64,000 bases of DNA from Lachnospiraceae bacterium (GCA_015056735.1 SVFT01000011.1:29431-93430), one strand, 5' to 3'. Positions 10,476 through 20,676 are shown, counted from the stretch's first letter. Notes: generated by a model not told the origin, from the sequence alone. A program made the numbers and translations.

Positions 10476-10513
10476 AAATAAAAAAGCAGCTCTCTGCGTC
10501 ACCAGAGAGCTGC
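10476..10513 (-). terminator. Rho-independent terminator after the NHLM-type operon
   Basis: Perfect 11-bp stem GCAGCTCTCTG-CGTCAC-CAGAGAGCTGC followed on the minus strand by TTTTTTATTTACTTTTTT. Confidence 0.88.
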
Positions 10514-10538
10514 CGTTTCCTCCATTACGATCACACGC

Positions 10539-10733
10539 CTAATACTTCGGTGCTCCGGGACGATTTTTTTGATACACAATATTCCCCGCCGCTGCAAGCT
10601 CAAGCTCGTCATCGGAAAGCGGCATCTGTCCTACGCCGTTTTCGAGACCATTCAGCATAGCTTTTAAGCGTTCCTTATGGTCACTTCCTTTTGAAAAGTC
10701 TGCCTTTTTTAAGATCATTTCTACATCTTTCAT
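10539..10733 (-). CDS. Candidate exported peptide precursor (64 aa, double-Gly-type leader)
   Basis: MKDVEMILKKADFSKGSDHKERLKAMLNGLENGVGQMPLSDDELELAAAG|NIVYQKNRPGAPKY; LSDDELELAAAG resembles Nif11/NHLP-type leader ends; last gene of an operon with C39-peptidase ABC transporter; terminator directly downstream. Confidence 0.7.
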   Translation of the reverse strand: MKDVEMILKKADFSKGSDHKERLKAMLNGLENGVGQMPLSDDELELAAAGNIVYQKNRPGAPKY

Positions 10734-10911
10734 AGATTTCTTTAGCCTCTTCCGTTTTCTTTGCCTGTTCTATCTGTTCTTTGAGTTCCCCGTCAGTTCC
10801 ATCAATCGATTCCCCGGTATATTGAAACAGGAAGTGCTTATCTTTTCATAAGAATATACGGGATATCGATTCAAAATACCACACACTTTAAGGAACGAGA
10901 CGAAAGAAATG

Positions 10912-11460
10912 TCAGATCTTCTCCGAGCCAGCGATCCTGCGGCACTTCTCCAGGATCCTGTTGATCCTCGCTCCGACTGCTTTCTCTTTTGCGTTCACTT
11001 GCTCAGCAATCTCTTTATACGACAGTTCAAAGCCGAACCGCAACGAAAGCAGTTCACGCTCCTCCGGCTTTAAATGCTTTAAGATCACGTAAGCTTCCGA
11101 AGCCTGCTCATCGATCAGTTTTGTCAGTTCCGAATCCTCGGCGCCCGGCTCCATGCCCTGCTCCACGCAGTCATCAATAGACACCGCCTGTCTGCTGATC
11201 TGCCCGCCGATCGTTCCGTTCTTACGGAAATGATCGTAGAGTGTATTCGTTGCGATCCTGTTCAGCCACGTTGAAACGGACGCAAGCTTCGGGTCGAACC
11301 GGTCATAGGCACGAAATGCCTTGATGAAAATGTCCTGGACGATATCTTCTGTACTCTCCCGGTTCAGAATGCGCATATACACGGCATTGTAAATACTGCC
11401 ATAGTGTTCGTCATATACTTTTTCGAAGGGCTCTATCACCACTGTTCCAACTCTTCCCAT
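10912..11460 (-). CDS. ECF-type RNA polymerase sigma factor (sigma-70 family)
   Basis: YDEHYGSIYNAVYMRILNRESTEDIVQDIFIKAFRAYDRFDP...LRFGFELSYKEIAEQVNAKEKAVGARINRIL (regions 2 and 4). Confidence 0.92.
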   Translation of the reverse strand: MGRVGTVVIEPFEKVYDEHYGSIYNAVYMRILNRESTEDIVQDIFIKAFRAYDRFDPKLASVSTWLNRIATNTLYDHFRKNGTIGGQISRQAVSIDDCVEQGMEPGAEDSELTKLIDEQASEAYVILKHLKPEERELLSLRFGFELSYKEIAEQVNAKEKAVGARINRILEKCRRIAGSEKI

Positions 11461-11468
11461 CGCCTTTC

Positions 11469-13673
11469 CTATGCCCCCTGCTCCTTTGTATCATATTCCA
11501 CCTGTTGCCGTCTTACAAGGTCTGCAAAGGCTCCGTTCTTTGCGATCAGCTCTTCATAAGTGCCATCCTCTACGATCTTGCCCTCATCAAGAACAACGAT
11601 GCGATCACAGTTTTTGATCGTCGAAAGTCTGTGCGCGATCACAACTCTCGTACAATTCAGCCTATCGAGCGAATCGGATACCTGCTTCTGTGTGATATTA
11701 TCCAGCGCACTTGTTGCCTCGTCAAACATCAGGATCTTCGGTTTGGGTGCGATGGCCCTGGCGATCATGAGCCTCTGCTTCTGGCCGCCCGAAATACCGC
11801 CGCCGCCTTCCATGATCATGGTAAACATGTTCATCGGCATCTGCCTGATATCCTCTGCGATCCCCGCCATCTCCGCCGCTTCCCACGCATCGTCAAGCGT
11901 AAGCTCCGGCGCAGAGATCACGATATTGGAATAGATATCGCCCATAAAAAGCGATCCGTTCTGCATCACCGTACCGATCTTGCTGCGAAGTGATTTCAGA
12001 TCGATCGTATTCAGATCACGCCCGTCATAATAGACGGCACCTTTCTGCGGCCTCTCAAATCCGAGCAGGATACGCATCAATGTGCTCTTGCCGCAGCCCG
12101 TCCTGCCGGTAATGGCAATATACTGACCGGGACGGATCTTCAGGCTTAAGTTATCGAGAACGGGCGGCATATCTTCATTGTAACGAAATGTGATATTGCT
12201 CAATTCGATCCCGCCGGAAAGCTTTTCCACTACAGGCTTATCTTCCGAAACTTCAGGAACTGCTTCCATGATCGGACGCACCAGATTGAGGATCGGTCCG
12301 ATCTGCGATGCAGGCTCTAAAAACGGGATCAATGCGGTAAATGCCGCATTCACTGAAGCAAATGCCGCATTAAACGCATAATACTGCGAAATATCAACAC
12401 CGGATGTGATCGCCAACCCGTACAGGATCATCGTTCCGACAAGTGATATGCCGGTGATGATCGCCGGTGACACCTTTACAAAAAGGGGCGGATCATACAG
12501 GTAGGCTGCCTGCGCGGCATAAGCGTTTGCCCATTTTGCAAAGGCTCTTCTCTCCGCTCCTGCAAGTTTGATCTTCTGAATGCCCGAGATCAGCGCATAG
12601 GAAAGGCCGCTCTCTTTGGACGCCAGTTCCATCTGACGTCTGAGGATCCGGGCACGCATGATGACCGTCAGAACCGTCACGCCGAATTGCAGAAAAGCCA
12701 CCAGAAATGCCGGAAGGGCAAGCGCAGGCGCAAAGGCCGTGATCTGCGCAATATAGATAAAGGATAAAAGGACGGTTGCAAAGCCGGAAAAGCCCATGTC
12801 GATCAGAAGCGTCACCAGGAGGTTCATGTTCTGTACACGACTTGCAAGCCCGCCCGATGAATAGTCCTTGAAGAAACTGCTCGGCAAAGTCAGAACACGC
12901 ATCATGGTCGCAGACTCAACACTAAGATTCAGCTTCAGTGAGATCCGCTGCAGGAACAGTTCCTGCACCGTTCCGAACAAAAGGCTCGAAAGCGATGCAC
13001 ATATCATAAAAACAGCGATCGCAAGAAGCACATTCATATGTCCGATCGACACAACATCCGAAAAAAGGATCATATTGATCCACGGGATCAAAAGCCCGAC
13101 CAGAGTTGCCAGGATCGCAAATCCCAGGTATCCTGTAAGACTCTGCTTGTCGATATTCTGCAAAATATAGCGGCAAACATCCCGCATCGTAAGTGATCTT
13201 GTCGGAAACGGCTTATAGAAAGCATAGGCCTCCGACGAAAAAAGCTTCTCCGAAGATGGCGTGACACGCATCATCTCGCCCGTATTCGGATCAAGATACT
13301 TATAGCCAAACGCATTGGCCGGGATCAGCGCAACAGGCAGTCCATCTGCTTTAAAAGTTGTCAGCATCGGACCAGAAGCGTCCTTTCGGAAGCCTTCCTG
13401 CAAGTTGACTTCTCTGGTCATTATGCCGTATGGGCGAAGCAAAAACTCCAGCACTTCATCAATCGTTCCAAGCTGCTCCGGTACTTCCCTTACCTTCACA
13501 TGATAGAATCGCAGAATCTCCCCGATCGCATCAGTCGCCTGTTCACGCTCATTATGCAGTGCTGCAGTCAGCCTTTTCCCCATAACAGCGCCAGCGATCC
13601 GAAGACACGAATCCTCGAACATTTCTATATCGCTTTTTTTACGCAGCTCCAGCTGCTCTTCAAACCAACCCAC
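11469..13673 (-). CDS. NHLM-type bacteriocin/peptide system ABC transporter, permease/ATP-binding protein
   Basis: N-terminal NHLM-type domain, 6 TM region, Walker A GRTGCGKSTL, signature ISGGQKQRLMIARAI; partner of C39-ABC. Confidence 0.88.
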   Translation of the reverse strand: MGWFEEQLELRKKSDIEMFEDSCLRIAGAVMGKRLTAALHNEREQATDAIGEILRFYHVKVREVPEQLGTIDEVLEFLLRPYGIMTREVNLQEGFRKDASGPMLTTFKADGLPVALIPANAFGYKYLDPNTGEMMRVTPSSEKLFSSEAYAFYKPFPTRSLTMRDVCRYILQNIDKQSLTGYLGFAILATLVGLLIPWINMILFSDVVSIGHMNVLLAIAVFMICASLSSLLFGTVQELFLQRISLKLNLSVESATMMRVLTLPSSFFKDYSSGGLASRVQNMNLLVTLLIDMGFSGFATVLLSFIYIAQITAFAPALALPAFLVAFLQFGVTVLTVIMRARILRRQMELASKESGLSYALISGIQKIKLAGAERRAFAKWANAYAAQAAYLYDPPLFVKVSPAIITGISLVGTMILYGLAITSGVDISQYYAFNAAFASVNAAFTALIPFLEPASQIGPILNLVRPIMEAVPEVSEDKPVVEKLSGGIELSNITFRYNEDMPPVLDNLSLKIRPGQYIAITGRTGCGKSTLMRILLGFERPQKGAVYYDGRDLNTIDLKSLRSKIGTVMQNGSLFMGDIYSNIVISAPELTLDDAWEAAEMAGIAEDIRQMPMNMFTMIMEGGGGISGGQKQRLMIARAIAPKPKILMFDEATSALDNITQKQVSDSLDRLNCTRVVIAHRLSTIKNCDRIVVLDEGKIVEDGTYEELIAKNGAFADLVRRQQVEYDTKEQGA

Positions 13674-13685
13674 GAAAAGCTCCTT

Positions 13686-15884
13686 CTATTCGTTCATGAC
13701 AAGCTGTGCATACATGCCGTCACGCGCCATCAGTTCCTGATGCGTTCCCCGTTCTACAACCTTACCGTTATCCAGCACAATGATCTCATCGCAATCCCGA
13801 ATGGTGGAAAGTCTGTGCGCAACCACCACGCAGGTAATGCCTCTGTCACGGATCGAGCGCACAACGTCATACTCCGTCTTTGCATCCAGTGCACTGGTCG
13901 CCTCATCCATGATAATGATCGTCGGGTCCTGTGCAAGGACTCTCGCGATCTCCAGTCGTTGCCGCTGACCGCCGGACAGATCCCGTCCTCCGTCCTGCAG
14001 TTTATACTGATAGCCACCGCTGCGCTGCATGATATCTTCATGAAGCTGTGCATCTCTGGCAGCAAGGATCACCTCAAAATCTTCGATGGAATTGTCCCAC
14101 ATCCTGATGTTATTGGCGATCGTATCTTCAAACAGAATGATATCCTGGTCTACAACCGAAAGTGACCCCGTAAAGACACTTCGGTCGATCTCATCAACGC
14201 TCTTTCCGTCAAACAGAACTTCACCAGACCAGGGCCTGTATAAGCCGGAGATCAGTCTGCCCAGCGTGGATTTGCCGCATCCGGAACTGCCGACGAAAGC
14301 TACGCTTTTCCCGGGCGATAACGTCAGGGAAAAATCTTCGATAAGCGGAGGCTCCAGCCTGGAATAACCGAATGTCACATGTTGAAGTGTCAAAGCTCCG
14401 GATAGCTTTCCTGCGGCCTGCTCCTTTTCACCGCTTTTCGAATCGTTTCCGGCAAAAAGAGGATCCTCATCATATTCCATCACATCATCGATCCGCTCCA
14501 TCTGAGCGCGCATCTCCTGCAGGCTCTGCCCAGCCGTAATAAAGGACTGTGCCGGCAGAAAGAACTGCATCATGAATCCCTGAAAAGCCAGTACCATGCC
14601 GGAAGTGATCTCTCTGCGAATGATCAGATATACCCCCATCAACAAAACGATGTCATTTGCGATCGCCAATACAATGGCAGGGATCCTGCCAAGGCTCGCA
14701 TTCAGTCTTGCAAGGCGGCAGTCCTGCGTATTAACGCTCGCCTGATAACCGGACCATTTCCTGAAGAATCCGTTTTCCGCACCACTCGATTTGATCGTCT
14801 CGATCATCTCAATACCGGAGATCGTGGTCCCATACAGTTTGGAGTCATCGCGCAGCATTACTCTTGTTATGTTAACTCGCTTCGCACTGATATAATAAGA
14901 GACAACCAGATTGATCAAAACGGAAGAAATACCGATCAACGTCATGATCACAGAATAGCGCAGCATGACACCCAGATAAAATATGAGCATCGCCGTATTG
15001 ATGACAAGCGGTGCAAACGTATTGATCAGAAGGTTTGCGATATTCGCATTGGCCAGGCGTCTCTGCTCCAGGTCGCCTGCCATTCTTTGCGAGAAGAACT
15101 TCATCGGAAGATGAAGAACATGCCAAAAATAGGTTGCATTTCCGACTGCTGCAAACTTGCCGCTGATCCGAAGCGAATAAACTGACGTGATCCAGGCTGC
15201 CAGGATCCGGACAAGCGTCAGGATCGACAAGGCGATCAAAAAAGGTCCTACAAGTTTTTCGTTGCGGCCCCCTAGCAGATGGTCCATAAAAAAGCGTGAA
15301 AAACCGGCTGCAATGATCGCCGCGGCGGACGTGACAGCCGTGGTCACCGCGACAAAAACAGCGGCAGCCCCCGCCCCCTCCATGCGGCGCTTTGCAAAAG
15401 CGATCATACTCTTCGGATGACCGGAAGGCTGAAAACCCTCACCCGGTGCAAAGAGGATCGTAACACCTGTAAAGCCCTCATCGAACTCCGCATCCGTCAG
15501 AACAATATCACCTCTTGCCGGGTCATTTATATATACTTTGCCTTTTTTAAAGCCTTTGCATACAACAAAATGATTAAACTCCCAGTGTACGATGCACGGG
15601 AAGGTACCTCTTTCCCGAAGGCTTTCAGGCTCAAAGCGGAAGCCGCGCGCCTCAAATCCGTGCATTCTCGCAGCCTTTGCGATATTACTTGCCTTCGATC
15701 CGTCACGCGACACCGCGCAGTCCTCGCGCACCTGCTCCAGCGGGATCCATTTATTAAAATAAGCCATGACCATCGTCAGGCTCGCTGCACCGCATTCCAA
15801 TGCTTCCATCTGCATGACAACAGGAACCTTTGCAACGCCTGACTTAATCGGTTGTTTGATCGTCTTCTCTCTGACTGTTCTCAA
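13686..15884 (-). CDS. NHLM-type ABC transporter with N-terminal C39 peptidase (PCAT)
   Basis: C39 catalytic Cys in VVMQMEALECGAASLTMVMAYF, His/Asp in NHFVVCKGFKKGKVYINDPARG; ABC module GSSGCGKSTLGRLISG, LSGGQRQRLEIARVL. Confidence 0.93.
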   Translation of the reverse strand: MRTVREKTIKQPIKSGVAKVPVVMQMEALECGAASLTMVMAYFNKWIPLEQVREDCAVSRDGSKASNIAKAARMHGFEARGFRFEPESLRERGTFPCIVHWEFNHFVVCKGFKKGKVYINDPARGDIVLTDAEFDEGFTGVTILFAPGEGFQPSGHPKSMIAFAKRRMEGAGAAAVFVAVTTAVTSAAAIIAAGFSRFFMDHLLGGRNEKLVGPFLIALSILTLVRILAAWITSVYSLRISGKFAAVGNATYFWHVLHLPMKFFSQRMAGDLEQRRLANANIANLLINTFAPLVINTAMLIFYLGVMLRYSVIMTLIGISSVLINLVVSYYISAKRVNITRVMLRDDSKLYGTTISGIEMIETIKSSGAENGFFRKWSGYQASVNTQDCRLARLNASLGRIPAIVLAIANDIVLLMGVYLIIRREITSGMVLAFQGFMMQFFLPAQSFITAGQSLQEMRAQMERIDDVMEYDEDPLFAGNDSKSGEKEQAAGKLSGALTLQHVTFGYSRLEPPLIEDFSLTLSPGKSVAFVGSSGCGKSTLGRLISGLYRPWSGEVLFDGKSVDEIDRSVFTGSLSVVDQDIILFEDTIANNIRMWDNSIEDFEVILAARDAQLHEDIMQRSGGYQYKLQDGGRDLSGGQRQRLEIARVLAQDPTIIIMDEATSALDAKTEYDVVRSIRDRGITCVVVAHRLSTIRDCDEIIVLDNGKVVERGTHQELMARDGMYAQLVMNE

Positions 15885-15915
15885 CTGTGTACTCCGAACA
15901 GATCCAAACTACGGA

Positions 15916-16197
15916 TCACTGAATAATATAAGTAATGGGGGCGACCGTCTGTGTGCCGGTTTCGGTCTGTACTTCTATTCTTCCCAAAACGCCCCAGACC
16001 AATGCGCCCACGATCAGAATGATCGTTGCAAAAAGGATCAGCCACACCGATGGCGTGGTAACCCTGATATAATCATCAAGCTGCTCGGGAGACGATACCC
16101 GCTCGATGCTCTTTTCCCGGAAGATCAGTTTTCTCTCCATATAATCCCTCCGCCCGTAAGGCTGAAATCTCTCAGTTGTATTCCAAAACAGGATCAA
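15916..16197 (-). CDS. Short HlyD-like NHLM system secretion protein (membrane-anchor only; likely start at Met 16140)
   Basis: MERKLIFREKSIERVSSPEQLDDYIRVTTPSVWLILFATIILIVGALVWGVLGRIEVQTETGTQTVAPITYIIQ*: N-terminal NHLM HlyD signature and one TM, then stops. Confidence 0.78.
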   Translation of the reverse strand: MILFWNTTERFQPYGRRDYMERKLIFREKSIERVSSPEQLDDYIRVTTPSVWLILFATIILIVGALVWGVLGRIEVQTETGTQTVAPITYIIQ

Positions 16198-16451
16198 TAT
16201 GATCCCTAGGCTCTATTTTACATGAAAGTTTACGATTTGTTTATATTTGTTTTCTATTTATTTCGTTTTTGTTTTCCTTTCTTTTTAGGAAATGGACACA
16301 CTAAAGACATATTTGTTTTTTATACTCATATTATCAAAAGAGAGAACAACATCTCCTTTTGATAAGTTCTTCATAGATACTCCCCCTCATAGTATTGAAC
16401 AGGAAAAAAGGAAGACTCCCATCTTCCTTTTTTGCTGTCCATTTTTATTGT

Positions 16452-16485
16452 ATAAAAACCCCCTCCGGAAATTCTCCGGAGGGGG
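16452..16485 (-). terminator. Rho-independent terminator of tpiA
   Basis: CCCCCTCCGGA...TCCGGAGGGGG stem followed on minus strand by TTTTTATA. Confidence 0.85.
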
Positions 16486-16503
16486 TGATCATACGATCAA
16501 CGA

Positions 16504-17250
16504 TTATGCGTTTACGATCTTGCCAAAGTCAGGCTTTAAGGAAGCGCCGCCGATGAGGCCGCCGTCAATGTCAGCCTTGGAAAGAAGCTCTGCAGCGTTG
16601 CCTGCGTTCATGGAGCCGCCGTACTGGATACGAACTGCTTCTGCTGTAGGAGCATCGTACATCTCAGCGATCGTCTCACGGATCATCTTGCAGACTTCTT
16701 CTGCCTGATCAGCTGTTGCTGTCTCGCCGGTGCCGATCGCCCAGATGGGTTCGTAAGCGATCACAAGATTCTTAACCTGATCAGCCGTTACGCCGGAAAG
16801 ATCCCAGGTAATCTGTCTCTTGATCCATTCCTGATATGTGCCAGCTTTACGAAGTGCAAGAGACTCGCCGCAGCAAAGGATCGGCTTTAAGCCTGCTTCG
16901 AAAGCCTTCTTAACCTTCTGGTTGATCAGAACATCGTTCTCACCGAATATATCTCTTCTCTCAGAGTGGCCGATGATGATGTACTCAACACCTGCATCCT
17001 TGAGCATCGGAGCAGAGATCTCGCCTGTGAAAGCGCCCTTGTCTTCAATGTAGAAGTTCTCAGCACCTACGTGTACGTTGGTACCCTTTACAGCCTCTAC
17101 AACCGGTACGATATCGATCGCCGGTACACAGTAAACAACGTCTACCGCATCGTTCTTAACAAGATCCTTGAGTTCTGCGCAAAGAGCAACAGCCTCACTG
17201 GGAGTCTTGTTCATTTTCCAGTTACCTGCAATGATTCTTCTTCTTGCCAT
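16504..17250 (-). CDS. tpiA: Triosephosphate isomerase
   Basis: [21 protein letters not shown]...; [29 protein letters not shown]. Confidence 0.98.
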   Translation of the reverse strand: MARRRIIAGNWKMNKTPSEAVALCAELKDLVKNDAVDVVYCVPAIDIVPVVEAVKGTNVHVGAENFYIEDKGAFTGEISAPMLKDAGVEYIIIGHSERRDIFGENDVLINQKVKKAFEAGLKPILCCGESLALRKAGTYQEWIKRQITWDLSGVTADQVKNLVIAYEPIWAIGTGETATADQAEEVCKMIRETIAEMYDAPTAEAVRIQYGGSMNAGNAAELLSKADIDGGLIGGASLKPDFGKIVNA

Positions 17251-17273
17251 TTTTGTATCTCCTTATTTATAAC

Positions 17274-18506
17274 TTATTTATCATCAGCCGCTACAACACC
17301 GGGCAGTTCTTTGCCTTCCAGGAATTCCAGGGAAGCGCCGCCGCCGGTGGAAATGTGGCTCATCTTATCCGCAAAACCAAGCTGGTTGCAGGCTGCAGCG
17401 GAATCACCGCCACCGATGATGGTCGTTGCATCTGTCTCAGCAAGAGCCTTCGCAACTGCGATGGTACCTTTTGCAAGAGTCGGGTTCTCAAATACACCCA
17501 TCGGTCCGTTCCATACAACGGTCTTTGCAGTCTTAACAGCATCAGCAAACAGCTCTGCTGTCTTGGTACCGATATCAAGACCTTCCATATCTGTCGGGAT
17601 CTTGTCAGCATCTACAACCTGAACGTCAACCGGTCCGTCGATCGGATCCGGAAATGCTTTTGCGATCGTGGTATCAACAGGAAGAAGCAGCTTTTTGCCA
17701 AGCTTCTTTGCCTTGTCCATCATCTCTTTACAGTAGTCAAGCTTCTCAAGGTCAACGAGAGAATTACCGACTTCCATTCCCTGTGCCTTTAAGAAGGTGT
17801 AAGCCATACCGCCACCGATGATCAGTGTATCACATTTCTCAAGAAGGTTGTTGATAACATTGAGCTTGTCGGCAACTTTCGCACCGCCGAGGATCGCTAC
17901 GAACGGTCTTACCGGATTCTCTACTGCGTTGCCAAGGAAGTTGATCTCTTTCTCCATCAGGTAGCCGACTGCGTTCTCGCCGCCTTTTTCGGAGATATAT
18001 TTTGTAACAACCGCAACGGAAGCATGTGCTCTGTGTGCGGAACCGAATGCATCGCAAACATATACGTCAGCAAGATCAGCAAGCTCTTTTGCAAAAGCTT
18101 CGCCTGCCTTCGCGGGCTTTGTCTCTTCTTCGCCGCGGAAACGTGTATTCTGAAGCAGCACAACATCGCCGTCTTTCATTGCCGCTACTGCGGCTGTTGC
18201 GTCTGCACCTGTTACGTTGTAATCCGCAACAAAGTTTACGGGCTTACCAAGCTTCTCAGCAAGTCTCTTTGCAACGGGTGCAAGGGATTCGCCTTCGTTG
18301 GGGCCGTTCTTTACTTTTCCAAGGTGAGAGCAAAGGATTACTTTGCCGCCGTCTTTGATGAGTTTGTTGATCGTGGGAAGTGCTGCTACGATACGAGTCT
18401 CATCTGTGATCTCGCCGTTCTTGAGCGGTACGTTAAAGTCACATCTTACAAGTACTCTCTTGCCTGCTACGTTGATGTCATCAACGGTTTTTTTGTTTAA
18501 TGCCAT
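17274..18506 (-). CDS. pgk: Phosphoglycerate kinase
   Basis: [25 protein letters not shown]...; [34 protein letters not shown]. Confidence 0.98.
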   Translation of the reverse strand: MALNKKTVDDINVAGKRVLVRCDFNVPLKNGEITDETRIVAALPTINKLIKDGGKVILCSHLGKVKNGPNEGESLAPVAKRLAEKLGKPVNFVADYNVTGADATAAVAAMKDGDVVLLQNTRFRGEEETKPAKAGEAFAKELADLADVYVCDAFGSAHRAHASVAVVTKYISEKGGENAVGYLMEKEINFLGNAVENPVRPFVAILGGAKVADKLNVINNLLEKCDTLIIGGGMAYTFLKAQGMEVGNSLVDLEKLDYCKEMMDKAKKLGKKLLLPVDTTIAKAFPDPIDGPVDVQVVDADKIPTDMEGLDIGTKTAELFADAVKTAKTVVWNGPMGVFENPTLAKGTIAVAKALAETDATTIIGGGDSAAACNQLGFADKMSHISTGGGASLEFLEGKELPGVVAADDK

Positions 18507-18548
18507 ATGTCTGTCCTCCTAATAGTGATCCTTGCGGTAAACTGAAAT

Positions 18549-18582
18549 AAAACAGGGTCCGGTCCTGATAGACCGGACCCTG
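18549..18582 (-). terminator. Rho-independent terminator of gap
   Basis: Perfect 12-bp stem CAGGGTCCGGTC-CTGATA-GACCGGACCCTG followed on minus strand by TTTTATTTC. Confidence 0.85.
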
Positions 18583-18609
18583 AATAGGTCTTTACAAAAT
18601 ACCGGATGA

Positions 18610-19611
18610 TTAAGCCAGCTCTGCGAAGTACTTAATTGTACGAACCATCTGAGATACATAGCTGTTCTCATTGTCATACCAGGAAACAACCTGAACAAGG
18701 TTGCCTTCGCCAACCATTGTCTGTGTTGCATCAAACAGAGAGCCGTATGTCATACCGATAACGTCGCTGGAAACGATCTCGTCTGTGTTGTAACCGAAGG
18801 ACTCTGTAGCAGCTTTCTTCATTGCTTCGTTGATCTCTTCTTTTGTTACTTTCTTAGCGACCTTAGCGATCAGGATCGTTGTGGAACCTGTCGGGGTAGG
18901 TACACGCTGAGCAGCGCCGATGAGCTTGCCGTTCAGTTCAGGGATAACAAGACCGATCGCTTTTGCAGCACCTGTGCTGTTCGGAACGATGTTCTGAGCA
19001 CCTGCACGGCTTCTTCTCTTATCGCCTTTTCTCTGAGGACCGTCAAGGATCATCTGGTCACCTGTGTAAGCATGAACAGTTGTCATGATACCGGACTCGA
19101 TCGTTGCGAAGTCATTCAGAGCCTTAGCCATAGGAGCTAAGCAGTTTGTTGTACAGGAAGCTGCGGAAATAACCGTATCGTCCTTTGTAAGTGTCTTGTG
19201 GTTAACATTGTATACGATCGTAGGAAGATCGTTACCTGCAGGAGCAGAGATAACTACCTTCTTAGCACCTGCTGTAATGTGAGCGGATGCTTTCTCTTTG
19301 GAGGTATAGAAACCTGTACACTCAAGAACAACGTCTACATCAAGCTTGCCCCAAGGAAGGTTCTTAGCGTCAGATTCTTTGTAGATTGTGATCTTCTTGC
19401 CGTTAACGGTGATGGAGTCCTCACCAAAGCTTACGGAATCAGCGTATTTATATCTGCCCTGTGCTGTATCATACTTAAGAAGATGAGCGAGCATCTCGGG
19501 AGATGTTAAATCGTTGATTGCTACTACTTCGTATCCTTCTGCATCAAACATCTGTCTGAAAGCAAGACGGCCGATACGACCAAAACCATTGATTGCTACT
19601 TTAACTGCCAT
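18610..19611 (-). CDS. gap: Glyceraldehyde-3-phosphate dehydrogenase, type I
   Basis: [57 protein letters not shown]. Confidence 0.98.
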   Translation of the reverse strand: MAVKVAINGFGRIGRLAFRQMFDAEGYEVVAINDLTSPEMLAHLLKYDTAQGRYKYADSVSFGEDSITVNGKKITIYKESDAKNLPWGKLDVDVVLECTGFYTSKEKASAHITAGAKKVVISAPAGNDLPTIVYNVNHKTLTKDDTVISAASCTTNCLAPMAKALNDFATIESGIMTTVHAYTGDQMILDGPQRKGDKRRSRAGAQNIVPNSTGAAKAIGLVIPELNGKLIGAAQRVPTPTGSTTILIAKVAKKVTKEEINEAMKKAATESFGYNTDEIVSSDVIGMTYGSLFDATQTMVGEGNLVQVVSWYDNENSYVSQMVRTIKYFAELA

Positions 19612-19857
19612 GTTTCATTCCTCCTAGAATATTGAATTATATCATTTGTTAGGCAATCCGGCAAAATTCAACAGGATTGTCAAAATTTTGTCAGCACTAA
19701 TATAATACCTAATCTGTCGCATAATATCAAGTCAAAATCATGAAAAAAATGTGAACATAGTGCCTGTTTTTCTTTGCATTTTGCCTAAAAGACCATATAA
19801 TGAAAGCACGCATGCGACCTTGGCCGCAAAATCTGCCATTCAATAAGGAGAAAAGAC

Positions 19858-20676
19858 ATGTCTATCACAGCCGATCTGCATACCCATTCGCACCACTCAG
19901 CCGACAGTACGGCATCCATGGAGTCTATGGTCGAAGCAGCCATAAGATCCGGTCTTAAAGAGATCTGCTTTACCGAGCACTATGACTGCGGCTATCCGGT
20001 TTCCGAAGAAGCTCCGGAAGGAACATGGGACTTAAACACGGACTCCTATCTCTATGAACTCCTGCATCTTAGGGATGTCTATAAGGACCATATCAAGATC
20101 CTGTTCGGTGTAGAGCTGGGCCTGTCTCCGGATGCAGTACGCACCTATCTTCAATATGTAAGAGGATTTGATCTTGACTATGTGATCGGTTCGATCCATC
20201 TGATCGGCGGAAAAGATCCGTATTACCGCGGAAACTTTGCGGACATGAGCGACGAAGATCTCTACCGGCTCTATTTTAAAGAAACACTTGTAAATATCAG
20301 GAAATTCAGCAATTTTGACTCACTTGGTCATCTGGATTATATCGTTCGATACGGTGAATCGAAAGACCGGGACTATTCATATGACAAATACAAAGACGTG
20401 ATCGATCCCATTCTGGAATATCTTCTGGAAAATGAAAAAGGACTGGAAGTCAACAGTGCCGGACTAAGGCACGGTCTTGCATATCCCAATCCCTGTAAAG
20501 ACATTATTCAAAGGTATCATGACCTTGGCGGTGAACTGATCACGATCGGTTCCGATGCGCACAAACCGGAAGATGTTGCAAAGGATTTTGACGTGATCGC
20601 TTCTCTATTAACAGACTGCGGCTTTCGATACTATGTTACATACGAGAACCGCCTGCCGGAGTATCACCGGATCTGA
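19858..20676 (+). CDS. PHP-domain histidinol-phosphatase family protein
   Basis: ADLHTHSHHSADSTASMESMVEAAIRSGLKEICFTEH ... LEVNSAGLRHG ... ITIGSDAHKPEDV. Confidence 0.88.
   Translation: MSITADLHTHSHHSADSTASMESMVEAAIRSGLKEICFTEHYDCGYPVSEEAPEGTWDLNTDSYLYELLHLRDVYKDHIKILFGVELGLSPDAVRTYLQYVRGFDLDYVIGSIHLIGGKDPYYRGNFADMSDEDLYRLYFKETLVNIRKFSNFDSLGHLDYIVRYGESKDRDYSYDKYKDVIDPILEYLLENEKGLEVNSAGLRHGLAYPNPCKDIIQRYHDLGGELITIGSDAHKPEDVAKDFDVIASLLTDCGFRYYVTYENRLPEYHRI

Noticed and set aside
16401-16432. Hairpin AAAAAAGGAAGA-CTCCCA-TCTTCCTTTTTT as a functional terminator for a plus-strand gene
   Set aside because: No convincing plus-strand CDS upstream; may simply be a second bidirectional terminator behind tpiA, left uncalled
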